From NCBI RefSeq assembly GCF_003315205.1, contig NZ_QNRR01000001.1, positions 682,001 through 746,000 of the forward strand: a stretch of DNA of 64,000 bases. The letters run 5' to 3'. The stretch comes from Roseimicrobium gellanilyticum. Its GTDB lineage: Bacteria; Verrucomicrobiota; Verrucomicrobiia; Verrucomicrobiales; Verrucomicrobiaceae. This document shows positions 1 to 8,333 of this stretch, in pieces. Position 1 is the first letter of the stretch, and the number at the start of each line of letters is the position of its first letter. The notes below the pieces were generated by a model, which was not told the DNA's origin, ran no database searches, and saw only the letters and a list, made by a program, of their open reading frames with translations. Position numbers and translations under genes: made by a program.

Positions 1-97
1 CAGGCATCCATTTCGTCAACCTCAGGTTGTTTCGCTTGTTTTATGGAGTAAATTTTCTAGGGTTAGGTGGCAGACAACGTCTACCTGTAGAAAACAT

Positions 98-697
98 ATG
101 GAGCAGCGAGATTTTATTCTGGAGGACTTTCGGCATATCGCGGAGTCCTATTCAAGAAATGAAACGGCCGGCGAGACACGAGTCAATTGGTTGCTTGGGC
201 TGACCACGGCGATATTGACAGCGACGATTGCGCTCCTGAGCGCCGAGAAGCGCCCTCCCTTTGATGTCCTTCGTTGGACGGTCTTCCTGCCGACGCTTGT
301 TGCAAACCTGACGTTCGGCATTGTAACGCTCCTCCGGATGTTGAAGAGGGACAAGGTTACTGACTCTTATATTGCGGGACTTAACAAATACCGTGACGCC
401 TTTGCGAACGAGCAAAATAGCCCGCCGCAGATCCGGCAAGTTATGGACCTGCTACGCGACAAGGCAACAAGGTCCTTTGGCGGCGGGCTGACCAACATGG
501 TGATGGTGATCAATAGTTTGATTTTTGCGGCCATTTGGTTTGTTGCAGTGACTGATGCTCCCCGGAGTGCACTGCTGTGCGAACGAATCTGCTCTTACGC
601 TGCTGCGGCTTTGGGTTTTGGGTTTGCTTTTGGACTTCAACACCTGTGTGTTTCATGCTGCGGGAAACCTGATCAAGAGTCGCGAGAGCAACCTTAG
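98..697 (+). CDS. Hypothetical four-helix membrane protein
   Basis: I do not recognise the family. The 199-residue product has four hydrophobic stretches at about residues 30-48, 58-80, 130-150 and 163-187. They are arranged as two hairpins separated by a charged segment (about 82-125) that should be a cytoplasmic loop. The first 25 residues are charged and helical, and there is no cleavable signal peptide, so it should be an inner-membrane protein. The overall plan (short soluble head, paired helices) recalls small effector-like membrane proteins, but no effector partner is visible. The window begins only 97 bp upstream, so its operon context is unknown. It converges on the DUF1080 gene. ATG chosen because it precedes the whole conserved-looking helical head. 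Confidence 0.7.
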   Translation: MEQRDFILEDFRHIAESYSRNETAGETRVNWLLGLTTAILTATIALLSAEKRPPFDVLRWTVFLPTLVANLTFGIVTLLRMLKRDKVTDSYIAGLNKYRDAFANEQNSPPQIRQVMDLLRDKATRSFGGGLTNMVMVINSLIFAAIWFVAVTDAPRSALLCERICSYAAAALGFGFAFGLQHLCVSCCGKPDQESREQP

Positions 698-734
698 TCC
701 GTACCCACGCAAAGTTCAGTCCAATGCGACCTTC

Positions 735-764
735 AAAAAAGAGGGCAGGCCGTGTGGCCTGCCC
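735..764 (-). terminator. Rho-independent terminator of the DUF1080 gene
   Basis: Perfect 9-bp stem (GGGCAGGCC, 743-751, with GGCCTGCCC, 756-764) and a 4-base loop. Read on the minus strand it is followed by TC and six T residues (735-740). It lies 48 bp past the stop of the DUF1080 gene, and may also act on the converging plus-strand gene. Confidence 0.85.
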
Positions 765-811
765 TTGTGTGATTCGAGAGCTGCGCTCTCAAATTTCAAA
801 TCTGAAATCCC

Positions 812-1474
812 TTAGGGAAGCGCCTTGATGAAGAGGTCCTTGTAGAAGACTCGGCTGATGGGGTCGTGGCCCTGGATGGCGATGGTGCCTTCGCTGAGCT
901 TGCGGCCGTCCATGTTCTTGAGGGTCTTGCTTGGATCCCAGTCTTCAGGCTCGGTCCACTCGGTGGTCACCTTGCCATTGATGGTGATGGTGATCTTCTT
1001 GCCTTCCACCTTGATACCGTAGTCGAACCATTCGTCGTCCTTGTTGGGCGCGTTGTTAAGCACGTCCTTCACGGCGTAGAGGCCGCCGGTTTTCTTCACG
1101 TCCTTGTGGGTCGCGTTCACCTGGCACTCATAGCCCTTGCTGGGCCAGCCCTTTTCTTCGAAGCCGGTATGGATGTAGATGCCGCTGTTGGAGCCGGCAG
1201 TGGTCTTCACCTTGGCCTTGAACTCGAAGTTCTTGAACTTGGCGTTGCCGTCCGGTCCGACGTAGAACATGTGGGCGCGACCGCCCTGGACTTTGATTTC
1301 GCCATTCTCGACGACGAAGGACTGGGCCTTTTCCTCAGGCTTTTCTTCGGTGGAGACATTCGACTTCCAACCGGAGAGGTCCTTGCCGTTGAACATGGAG
1401 ATCCAGCCATCTTCAGCGGAGGCAAAGCCGCTGAGGGCCAGAACGGTGAATAGTGAGAGGAGCTTGGATTTCAT
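812..1474 (-). CDS. Secreted DUF1080 (3-keto-disaccharide hydrolase family) protein
   Basis: Starts with a signal peptide (basic MKSK, hydrophobic core, cleavage near FASA). The mature part of about 200 residues begins with the typical DUF1080 opening (GWISMFNGKDLSGWK). It also carries the concanavalin-like jelly-roll landmarks YIHTGF, YECQVN, EWFDYGIKVEG and GTIAIQGHDP. The family acts outside the cytoplasm on sugars, including 3-keto-glycosides, and is greatly expanded in Verrucomicrobia and Planctomycetes. Single-domain length is normal. I placed the start at the ATG at 1474, which gives the better signal peptide; a GTG at 1492 is the alternative. Substrate cannot be told from sequence. 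Confidence 0.88.
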   Translation of the reverse strand: MKSKLLSLFTVLALSGFASAEDGWISMFNGKDLSGWKSNVSTEEKPEEKAQSFVVENGEIKVQGGRAHMFYVGPDGNAKFKNFEFKAKVKTTAGSNSGIYIHTGFEEKGWPSKGYECQVNATHKDVKKTGGLYAVKDVLNNAPNKDDEWFDYGIKVEGKKITITINGKVTTEWTEPEDWDPSKTLKNMDGRKLSEGTIAIQGHDPISRVFYKDLFIKALP

Positions 1475-1561
1475 GGAGCGCGGAGTTTGCACGAGGGGGG
1501 AACGTTGTCGAGTTGGTTGTTTTGGACGGAAAATATAGGAGGGGAGAGCTGATTTTATCTC

Positions 1562-1834
1562 ATGGCACAGGAAACCACCACGCTTGTCTGCAAGGTCACC
1601 CCCAACGCCCGGAAGTCCGAGTGCATGGGCTGGGGTGCCGATGAGCGTGGGCGGAAGCTGCTACTGGTAAAGCTGGCCGCGCCAGCCCAAGAGGGAAAGG
1701 CGAACAAGGAACTGGTGCGATTCCTCGCGGAGCTGTTGGGGTGTGCGAAAAGTGATGTGATCCTTTTGCGTGGTGACACCAGTCGGACGAAATCGCTGCA
1801 GGTGCCGGCGAAAGCGCTCGACCGCCTGCCGTGA
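1562..1834 (+). CDS. DUF167 / YggU family protein
   Basis: The 90-residue protein fits the UPF0235 (YggU/DUF167) family in size and pattern. It has an N-terminal strand with VTPNARKSE, a central LLVKLAAPAQEGKANKEL block (the family hallmark is the P-x-x-G-K-A-N motif) and a C-terminal LLRGDTSRTKSLQV. The fold is a small alpha/beta domain and the function is unknown in all bacteria. It lies between the divergent DUF1080 gene and the TerC fusion, with no obvious operon partner. Confidence 0.88.
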   Translation: MAQETTTLVCKVTPNARKSECMGWGADERGRKLLLVKLAAPAQEGKANKELVRFLAELLGCAKSDVILLRGDTSRTKSLQVPAKALDRLP

Positions 1835-1994
1835 TGTCGTCCGGAGATGGATTTGCAACCTCCCCGGATATTTCTCTTCAGCATGAATCCCACTGGTGAA
1901 TCCAGCGAATCGCGGCTCGACAAATGACTGATCCACGAATTGCAGTAAATCGGCCGGGCGTGTCCACACGGACAGCTGGGGGGGATTAGCTTGG

Positions 1995-3890
1995 ATGCCT
2001 GCTGAATCTCTCGCCCTTTGGGTTGGTTTCACCTTGTTTGTGTTCGCCATGCTGGCGCTCGATCTGGGCGTCTTTCAGCGCAAGGCCCATGTCATCTCCA
2101 TGCGCGAAGCCCTGGGCTGGTTTGGGGTGTGGACCGGGTTGGCTTTGATATTCAACATCGGTGTCATCCTGTTCCACGACCGCGGCAGTGAGGCGGGCCT
2201 GGAGTTCTTCACGGGCTTCATCGTGGAGAAAGCGTTGAGCGTGGATAACATCTTCGTGTTCATCCTCATCTTCGGCTACTTCAAGGTGCCGCAGGTGTTC
2301 CAGCACAAGGTGCTGTTCTGGGGCATTGTGGGCGCCATTGCATTGCGAATCTGCTTCATCCTGGGTGGGCTGGCCCTTCTGGAGCGCTTCCACTGGATGG
2401 TCTATGTCTTTGGTAGCTTCCTGTTAATCACGGGCATCAGCATGATGCGGAGAAAGGAATCTCACACCGACCCGGGGAAGAGCTGGGGGGTGCGGCTCTT
2501 CCGGAAATTCCTTCCCGTGTCCGATCAGTACGATGGCAACCGCTTCTTCACCCGGGTGAATGGCAAGCTCATGGCAACGCCGCTTTTCCTGGTGCTCATC
2601 GCGGTGGAGTCCTCGGACATCATCTTCGCGGTGGACTCCATCCCGGCGATCTTCGCGATCACGGAAGATCCCTTCATCGTCTATACCTCGAACATCTTCG
2701 CCATGCTGGGGTTGCGTGCCCTGTACTTTGCGGTGGCGGGGTTTATGAAGATGTTCCACTTCCTGCACTACGGGTTTGCCAGCATCATCCTGATCCTCGG
2801 CACGAAGATGCTGCTCAGCGATGTGTACAAGGTGCCGGTGGCGCTCTCCCTGGTGCTCATCATGGTGATCCTGCTCGTCTGCGTCATCGTCTCGCTGATG
2901 CGGCCGAGGCAGGGGGACCTGAAGATGATGTTCGAAAGGCCGGAACGGTTGGGCCTGCTGCCCTTCCGCAGGCTCCTGCTGATCGAGAACATCGTCGACA
3001 TGGGTGAGGTGACGGTGCGGGATGCCATGCGCTTCCGCAGCAGTGTGCGCAGCCTGTGCCTGGAGCACACGTGGGAGGAGAACCTGAAACTCATCCGCGA
3101 GTCCAGATACTCCCGCTATCCCGTGGCTCAGGCTGTGGGAGACAGGCCCTTTGGTGTGCTTCATGTGAAGGACTTCATCATGGTCGCGCCCGGTGAGTCC
3201 ATGGGGCCAGAGGTGATGAAGGAGCGCGCGAGGCCCTATGTGGAGCTGAAGGAGTCGATGCCTTTGGAGGATGCTCTGGCGAGGTTCCAGCGGGGAAACG
3301 CGCATCTGGGGGTGGTGATGGATGACAAGAACTCGTGGACGGGCATCATCACCCTGGAGGACGTGCTGGAGGAACTGGTGGGCAAAATTGGCGACGAGTT
3401 CGACTCGGAGCGCACCGGCAGGAGTGTCTCCCTGGCGGAAGGCTTCGTGCCGGAGCGAGTCGTGCTGGGAGTGGAAGGTCTGAACCTCACGGATGCCATC
3501 CAACACATCATGCACCATCTCCCTGCGGAGGCTCTGCCGGCGGATCGGGATGCCATCCTGGAGGCGCTGATGAAGCGTGAGGAGGTGATGTCCACCTATC
3601 TGGGCAGGGGACTGGCCATCCCGCACGCTCGCATGAAGGGGCTGGAGGCTCCGGTCCTGTTCTTCGGCAGATCGAGTGAGGGGGTGCCCGTGGAGGGCTC
3701 GATGGAGCGTGTGGAGATCCTCTTCATCCTTCTCACACCCGATAACCTGGCGCGTCATCAACCCAGATTACTCGCGGATATCGTCGGTGTGATTGATAGC
3801 GACTATGTGGTGGAGCGTTTCAAAACGGCCGAGAAGCCAGAGGAAATCGTAGAGGCCTTCCTTGCGGGGCAGCAGGTGGTGCTGGATTAA
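1995..3890 (+). CDS. TerC-family membrane protein fused to CBS pair and PTS EIIA-like domain
   Basis: Three modules in 631 residues. Residues 1-310 are a TerC/Alx-type integral membrane domain with the family signatures EKALSVDNIFVF and SSDIIFAVDSIPAI; acidic residues in these helices are thought to handle Mn2+ or other metal ions. Residues 320-465 resemble the CBS-pair region of CorC/HlyC-type proteins (RDAMRFRSSVRSL near the start, SWTGIITLEDVLEELVG at the end), a likely nucleotide sensor. Residues 475-631 resemble a PTS EIIA (fructose/mannitol or PtsN) domain, including GRGLAIPHAR with the would-be phosphorylated His at 544. TerC-CBS fusions are known; the added EIIA-like module suggests control by phosphotransfer or by nitrogen/carbon status. 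Metal export is inferred from TerC. Confidence 0.88.
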   Translation: MPAESLALWVGFTLFVFAMLALDLGVFQRKAHVISMREALGWFGVWTGLALIFNIGVILFHDRGSEAGLEFFTGFIVEKALSVDNIFVFILIFGYFKVPQVFQHKVLFWGIVGAIALRICFILGGLALLERFHWMVYVFGSFLLITGISMMRRKESHTDPGKSWGVRLFRKFLPVSDQYDGNRFFTRVNGKLMATPLFLVLIAVESSDIIFAVDSIPAIFAITEDPFIVYTSNIFAMLGLRALYFAVAGFMKMFHFLHYGFASIILILGTKMLLSDVYKVPVALSLVLIMVILLVCVIVSLMRPRQGDLKMMFERPERLGLLPFRRLLLIENIVDMGEVTVRDAMRFRSSVRSLCLEHTWEENLKLIRESRYSRYPVAQAVGDRPFGVLHVKDFIMVAPGESMGPEVMKERARPYVELKESMPLEDALARFQRGNAHLGVVMDDKNSWTGIITLEDVLEELVGKIGDEFDSERTGRSVSLAEGFVPERVVLGVEGLNLTDAIQHIMHHLPAEALPADRDAILEALMKREEVMSTYLGRGLAIPHARMKGLEAPVLFFGRSSEGVPVEGSMERVEILFILLTPDNLARHQPRLLADIVGVIDSDYVVERFKTAEKPEEIVEAFLAGQQVVLD

Positions 3891-3937
3891 CTCGGAGTCT
3901 GGAATGCCCCATGACGAGCTGCTTCCCTGAAAATAAG

Positions 3938-3973
3938 ATGGGCTGCCGGGCGGGTGTACCGCGGGCAGCCCAT
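3938..3973. terminator. Probable bidirectional terminator hairpin
   Basis: Ten-base-pair stem (ATGGGCTGCC at 3938-3947 with GGCAGCCCAT at 3964-3973) between the converging TerC-fusion and AP2-like genes. There is no long T tract on the plus side, so termination is inferred from position and stem strength. Confidence 0.5.
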
Positions 3974-4019
3974 CAATGGCGATGACTTAGATTCCTGGTA
4001 TTGCAGTTACATCACGGCA

Positions 4020-4484
4020 TTAGCCGCGGATCTTGGAGACCGCCTTATCGCGCGCCTCGATTGCCAGCTTCCAGGCCTGGTCGAGGCCAAGCTTGGCGAC
4101 GGAGAAGGACTTCTTCACCACTTTGCCGGGCTCGGGGCTCCAGGAAGCTTCCACGTGCTCGTAGACGTACTTCTTGTCGTCCTTGGTCACGATGGTCTTG
4201 CGCAGGCGCACTCCGCGGTATCCGGAGGTGTTGCGAGCGGTCAGCTTCTCAGCGAGCTCACGGCGGGTATAGGGCTTGAGCTTCTTCTCCATCTTGTCAC
4301 GCACGGTGCGGGCTTCTTCCAGAGCAGCCTTCTTGCCGCCATGAGCGGAATCGGAGAAGAACTGGTTGAAACGCTCGCCACGGCGATAGATCCGCACTTC
4401 CCAGCCTTTGACGGGGCGCTTGCCCTCGCCGCCGCTGTTATCGATGCGGGTGATGTTCCTGTTGTTTGGATCTTTTCTGGCCAT
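4020..4484 (-). CDS. AP2-like DNA-binding domain protein
   Basis: The 154-residue basic protein has two similar segments resembling AP2/integrase-type DNA-binding domains. The first is at about residues 20-70 (GWEVRIYRRGERF then an AAL-rich helix). The second is at about 82-150 (NTSGYRGVRLRKT, a strand with ASWSP, then AWKLAIEARDKA). SGYRGV plus strands and one helix is the AP2 pattern; in bacteria such domains occur in homing endonucleases, integrase arms and stand-alone proteins. No nuclease motif is visible. The ATG at 4484 is preferred over an upstream start at 4580 because the extra 32 residues are low-complexity and precede the conserved part. Role unknown; probably binds nucleic acid. 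Confidence 0.65.
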   Translation of the reverse strand: MARKDPNNRNITRIDNSGGEGKRPVKGWEVRIYRRGERFNQFFSDSAHGGKKAALEEARTVRDKMEKKLKPYTRRELAEKLTARNTSGYRGVRLRKTIVTKDDKKYVYEHVEASWSPEPGKVVKKSFSVAKLGLDQAWKLAIEARDKAVSKIRG

Positions 4485-4597
4485 GGTATTGGTGGTTGGT
4501 GTTACTTGGTTTTTTTGTTGGTGGTTTCTTGTTTTCTTGGGGTTCGCAGCACCGGATACCGGGCTGATCCACTGCTTCACCGTCAGGTGGGTCCCGG

Positions 4598-5449
4598 TCA
4601 GGGGTCCGCATGACTGGCGACGAAGTCGCGGAACAGTCCGGCCACCCGCCTGGTGAGCGGGCCGACAGACTGCGAAAGGGGTTTTCCATCCACGGAGGCG
4701 ATGGCCTGCACTTCGCGCATGGAAGAGGTGAGAAAAGCTTCGTCCGCGCCGACGAGCGCCGAGGCGGGCAGAGGCTCATCTGAAACTGAAATGCCGTGGG
4801 TACGGCAGACCTCGAGGGTGAGCTCGCGGGTTACTCCGGCCAGGCAACCGGAGGAAAGTGGGGGAGTGTGGAGCTGGCCGCCACGCACGAGGAAGACATT
4901 GCTGGCCGCGCCTTCGCAAAGTTCGTTCCGGGTATTGGCGAAGATGGCCTCCCCAGCGCCATTGCAACGTGCATGATGGAGAGCCACCATGTTTTCCGCA
5001 TAGGATACTGTCTTGGCTCCAGTCAGGGCGCCGCGTTCGTTGCGAGGCCAAGGTGCCATCACCACGGCGTCAGCTTCCCTGGTGGGTGCTGCGGGGATGG
5101 CGGTGCAAACAAAAATTTCGTCACCGGGACTCGACGCAGGGCCGCCCAGCATCTCGCCACCACTCACCGTGAAGCGCACGCGCGCTTCCTGCAACTTGTT
5201 GGCGTTCAAGGTGTCACTCATCGCGCTCGCAAACTGTTCCAAGGTTGGGGGGCGGAGACCGAGGATGCCGCAAGAGCGTTCCAAGCGGTGCCAGTGACGG
5301 GTAATGGCGAAAGGTTTTCCTCCATAGGCTCGCAGCGTTTCAAACGCTCCACAGCCGACCAGGAATGCAGCATCCCATGGCGAAATCCGCGTTTGGGCAG
5401 ATGGCTCCAGACGGCCATTAAGCCAGACACAAGATTCGTGCGATGCCAT
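4598..5449 (-). CDS. Class IV aminotransferase (PabC/IlvE/D-amino acid transaminase type)
   Basis: PLP enzyme of fold type IV, 283 residues, the usual length. Visible landmarks: N-terminal VWLNGRL, DAAFLVGCGAFETLRAY, the Schiff-base lysine in GAKTVSY (Lys146), the conserved CEGAASNVF with Glu179, and LTSSMREVQAI near the C-terminus. In this superfamily close relatives are branched-chain aminotransferase, D-amino acid aminotransferase and aminodeoxychorismate lyase (PabC). The size and the single-gene context do not decide; PabC-like lyase is plausible. The gene starts 309 bp from the divergent EamA transporter and ends 113 bp before the AP2-like gene. Confidence 0.85.
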   Translation of the reverse strand: MASHESCVWLNGRLEPSAQTRISPWDAAFLVGCGAFETLRAYGGKPFAITRHWHRLERSCGILGLRPPTLEQFASAMSDTLNANKLQEARVRFTVSGGEMLGGPASSPGDEIFVCTAIPAAPTREADAVVMAPWPRNERGALTGAKTVSYAENMVALHHARCNGAGEAIFANTRNELCEGAASNVFLVRGGQLHTPPLSSGCLAGVTRELTLEVCRTHGISVSDEPLPASALVGADEAFLTSSMREVQAIASVDGKPLSQSVGPLTRRVAGLFRDFVASHADP

Positions 5450-5757
5450 GTTTGAATCATTTCGGGTATCAATCGTTACGCGAAGACTAGTTTAGCGGAT
5501 GCATAGTCAAAATGAAAAGCATGAGTGTGCCTTAACTTTTCGTGGGGCGTTAGCTTAATGGAACGCAAAAAATTCCCAGCGAAGTAAGGTCTGCCCCTAC
5601 AGGCGTTTTTTATGTGATGTTTTGGCTAATTGAAAGGCCCACGGGAGGAGGATTTTTGTGGGATACTACCAATATGGTGCTGGTATGTCAGCATCATATT
5701 GTGATCGTTTCGCAGTGCCTTGCAAACCGCCGAGCCCACTGGCACGGTTCATATTCG
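5450..5757. other. Intergenic region between divergent genes, with possible structured leader
   Basis: No convincing coding sequence. It must hold the promoters of the aminotransferase and the EamA gene. At 5544-5612 lies a GGGGC/GCCCC pair (5544-5548, 5593-5597). A segment AACGC (5562-5566) could also pair either with GCGTT at 5547-5551 or with GCGTT at 5603-5607, which runs directly into a T tract. Such competing pairing is attenuator-like, but the stems are short and I match it to no known riboswitch. Confidence 0.3.
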
Positions 5758-6678
5758 ATGCTCGCCTCCATTTTGACTGCATTTTTCTACGCCGCCTCGG
5801 GAATTTGTGGTCGTCGTTCTGCAGTTGCCTTTGGTTCCCTGAGGGGAAATTCACTCCGATTGGGTCTGGCGATTCTCATCCTTGCTGTTGTTACACGAGG
5901 GGCCGCGGGTCTTGAATGGTCCTCTGAATCAACTCGTCGCCTGTTGTGGAGTGGCGCGGTGGGGTTTGGTCTTGGAGATGTTGCGCTTTTTCTGGCGTAC
6001 ACACGCCTGGGCGCACGGCTGACTTTGCTGCTCAATCTCTGTAGCGCACCCGTGTTTGGTGCGTTGGGGGACTGGCTGCTGTTGGGGGTGGGCGTTTCCG
6101 GCCCACAGGTTCTGTCCACCGCGATGATTCTCGCCGGCGTTTCCTTCGCCGTGGGATCACACGGTGGGGCAGGCGGTATTTTTCTGCCGAAGCCAAAGTT
6201 ATTCACGGGGGTGATTTTTGCCCTCCTCGCGGGCTTGGGGCAGGGTGGGGGAGCTTCGCTCAGCCGGTTTGCGCATGCGGCGATGAGGGTAGAGGAACAC
6301 ATGGTTCCCCCTGTGCAGCAGGCCCTGGTGCGTATGCTTCCGGGGCTGCTGTTCACGCTGGTGCTGTGGGGTGCAGCCGTGTCCTACCGCAGCATTCGGC
6401 GTGTCTCTGTAGAGACTCCTATGGGGAGTTATCCGCGCCGCTGGTGGTGGCTGCTGGGAGCGGCCATGTTCGGTCCTGTGCTGGGGGTGAGTTGTTTCCA
6501 ATGGGCCCTCATTCAGGCTCCGGCCCTCGTGGTGCTGAGCATCACTGCCACCACTCCCATCCTCATCATGCCGCTCTCGGCCATCATCGACCACGATCGC
6601 GCGGGAAAGCTGGCGATTCTCGGCTCCTTCGTGGGGGTGGCCGGTGTTATTCTCATGGTGTGGGTCACGGGGCGGTGA
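5758..6678 (+). CDS. EamA/DMT-family transporter
   Basis: A hydrophobic protein of 306 residues with about ten membrane helices in two homologous halves, the plan of the drug/metabolite transporter superfamily (EamA). The first half ends near VSFAVGS, and the second begins near ITPVIF-like hydrophobic sequence after a charged loop containing KPKLF. The C-terminal half has the usual PGPVLGVSCFQWAL and TTPILIMPLSAII helices. Substrate is unknown; relatives export amino acids, nucleosides or other small metabolites. The ATG at 5758 starts the first helix directly. Upstream in-frame starts (5614) would add 48 residues of low-quality sequence. Confidence 0.85.
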   Translation: MLASILTAFFYAASGICGRRSAVAFGSLRGNSLRLGLAILILAVVTRGAAGLEWSSESTRRLLWSGAVGFGLGDVALFLAYTRLGARLTLLLNLCSAPVFGALGDWLLLGVGVSGPQVLSTAMILAGVSFAVGSHGGAGGIFLPKPKLFTGVIFALLAGLGQGGGASLSRFAHAAMRVEEHMVPPVQQALVRMLPGLLFTLVLWGAAVSYRSIRRVSVETPMGSYPRRWWWLLGAAMFGPVLGVSCFQWALIQAPALVVLSITATTPILIMPLSAIIDHDRAGKLAILGSFVGVAGVILMVWVTGR

Positions 6679-6799
6679 CCGGGAAGCAGGCGGGAAATTC
6701 GCGGGGAAGGTTCCCAAAGCATCAATCTCCGTCCTTGCGCCGTGAGGGTGCCGTCGCTTCAGTCATGCTCCACTCTCAGCTCAGCACGCTCCTATTGCC

Positions 6800-8209
6800 A
6801 TGCGCCTTCCCACTGATATCCGGGTCCAGTCCGCCACTGTGTATTTCCTTCCCATCGATTTTCGGGTGCCGCTCAAGTTCGGGCCGGAGATTACCACGCA
6901 TGTGCAGTGCCTGCGCACGTGCGTGACGGTGGTGGATCGTGAGGGCCGTACTGCCCAAGGTTGGGGGGAGACGCCTGTCGCTGTCTCCTGGACATGGCCT
7001 ACGCCGCACGTCACCGTGGCAGATCGCACGAAGCGGATGCAGGACTTCTGCCTGCGCCTCGCCCAGCGGCTGGTAACTTTTGACTCGTGGGGGCATCCCA
7101 TGGAGTTCGGATATGATTTCCAAAAGCAGGCCTTGATGTCGGAAGTTGCCGCAGCCAATCAGGGCGCGGGTGGCCATGACATGCCCTATCTGGCGGCGCT
7201 GGTGTGCTTGAGTGCGTTCGATATCGCCATCCACGATGCCTATGGCAATCTACTGGGTAAGGATATCTATGATTGTTATGGTTCGCAGTATATGAGCCGT
7301 GATCTGTCGGGCTTTATTGAGCCAGTAGAAGGCAGTGAGGTGAATTTCCGCGGGAAGTTTGTAGAGGACTTCCTCGTGCGTCCTGCCCCATCGCGACTGC
7401 CCGTATGGCATCTCGTTGGAGGGGTGGATCCGCTGGAGGAAGCAGACCTGACTGGAAGCGAGCCCAAGGACGGGCACCCCGTGCTGTTGGCGGACTGGAT
7501 CAAGCAGGATGGACTCACCTGCCTGAAGGTGAAGCTGCGCGGCACGGATGAGCAATGGGACTATGAACGCATGGTGCGAATTGCACGATTGGCATTCCCG
7601 CTCGGGGTGAAGTGGCTGAGTGCGGACTTCAACTGCACGGTGCGAGACCCCATTTATGTGAACGACATTCTGGACCGTCTCCTGCGTGAAGAGCCGGAGA
7701 TCTACGCCCGCACGCTCTACGTTGAGCAGCCCTTCGCCTACGAGCTGGAGCATGACATGCTGGATGTGCGCAGTGTTTCCGCCCGCAAGCCGCTCTTCCT
7801 CGATGAGAGCGCGCATGATTGGGAATTTGTGAAACTGGGCCGCAGCCTGGGCTGGAGCGGTGTGGCACTGAAGACCTGCAAAACCCAGACCGGAGCGCTG
7901 CTGAGCCTGTGCTGGGCCAAGGCCCATGGCATGCCCCTCATGGTGCAGGACCTGACCAACCCCATGCTGGCGATGATTCCCCACGTACGGCTGGCCGCTC
8001 ATGCAGGCACCATCCAGGGGGTGGAGTGCAATGGCATGCAGTTCTATCCGGACGCCTCCCTGCCGGAAATGGCCGTGCACCCCGGTCTGTACCAGCGCCG
8101 CCAGGGACAGCTCGTGCTGGATACCCTGAAGGGTACAGGCTTTGGATATCGGCTGGAGGAAATGCACAGAGAACTGCCCGCACCGGCCGGCGTCTACGGC
8201 GAGGCCTGA
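6800..8209 (+). CDS. Mandelate racemase/muconate-lactonizing (enolase superfamily) enzyme
   Basis: At 469 residues it is somewhat longer than the usual 360-440. An N-terminal capping domain precedes a TIM barrel bearing the superfamily active site. This comprises K-x-K (CLKVKLRG, Lys243/Lys245), metal ligands Asp276 (SADFN), Glu309 (YVEQPF) and Asp335/Glu336 (FLDESAHD), and a Lys-rich strand ALKTCKTQ (Lys358/361) of the muconate-lactonizing subgroup. Reactions in this group start by removing a proton alpha to a carboxylate: racemization, dehydration or cycloisomerization, often of sugar acids. It stands alone between the EamA exporter and the DUF1549/DUF1501 pair, so the substrate cannot be deduced. 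Confidence 0.85.
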   Translation: MRLPTDIRVQSATVYFLPIDFRVPLKFGPEITTHVQCLRTCVTVVDREGRTAQGWGETPVAVSWTWPTPHVTVADRTKRMQDFCLRLAQRLVTFDSWGHPMEFGYDFQKQALMSEVAAANQGAGGHDMPYLAALVCLSAFDIAIHDAYGNLLGKDIYDCYGSQYMSRDLSGFIEPVEGSEVNFRGKFVEDFLVRPAPSRLPVWHLVGGVDPLEEADLTGSEPKDGHPVLLADWIKQDGLTCLKVKLRGTDEQWDYERMVRIARLAFPLGVKWLSADFNCTVRDPIYVNDILDRLLREEPEIYARTLYVEQPFAYELEHDMLDVRSVSARKPLFLDESAHDWEFVKLGRSLGWSGVALKTCKTQTGALLSLCWAKAHGMPLMVQDLTNPMLAMIPHVRLAAHAGTIQGVECNGMQFYPDASLPEMAVHPGLYQRRQGQLVLDTLKGTGFGYRLEEMHRELPAPAGVYGEA

Positions 8210-8333
8210 CGTTCGTATCCTTTAGAAGGAAAATTTTGCGGAAAAATTGAAAGACCCTAAGAAGGCGGCGGCTCAACCGTTTGCACCTCAAGAGGGTCAA
8301 ACCTCACCCCGACTCACCGTACCGAGACACCAA

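Noticed and set aside
2424-3761. Minus-strand reading frame (445 codons) opposite the TerC fusion
   Set aside because: His/Gln-rich shadow without motifs; the plus-strand three-domain protein accounts for the sequence.
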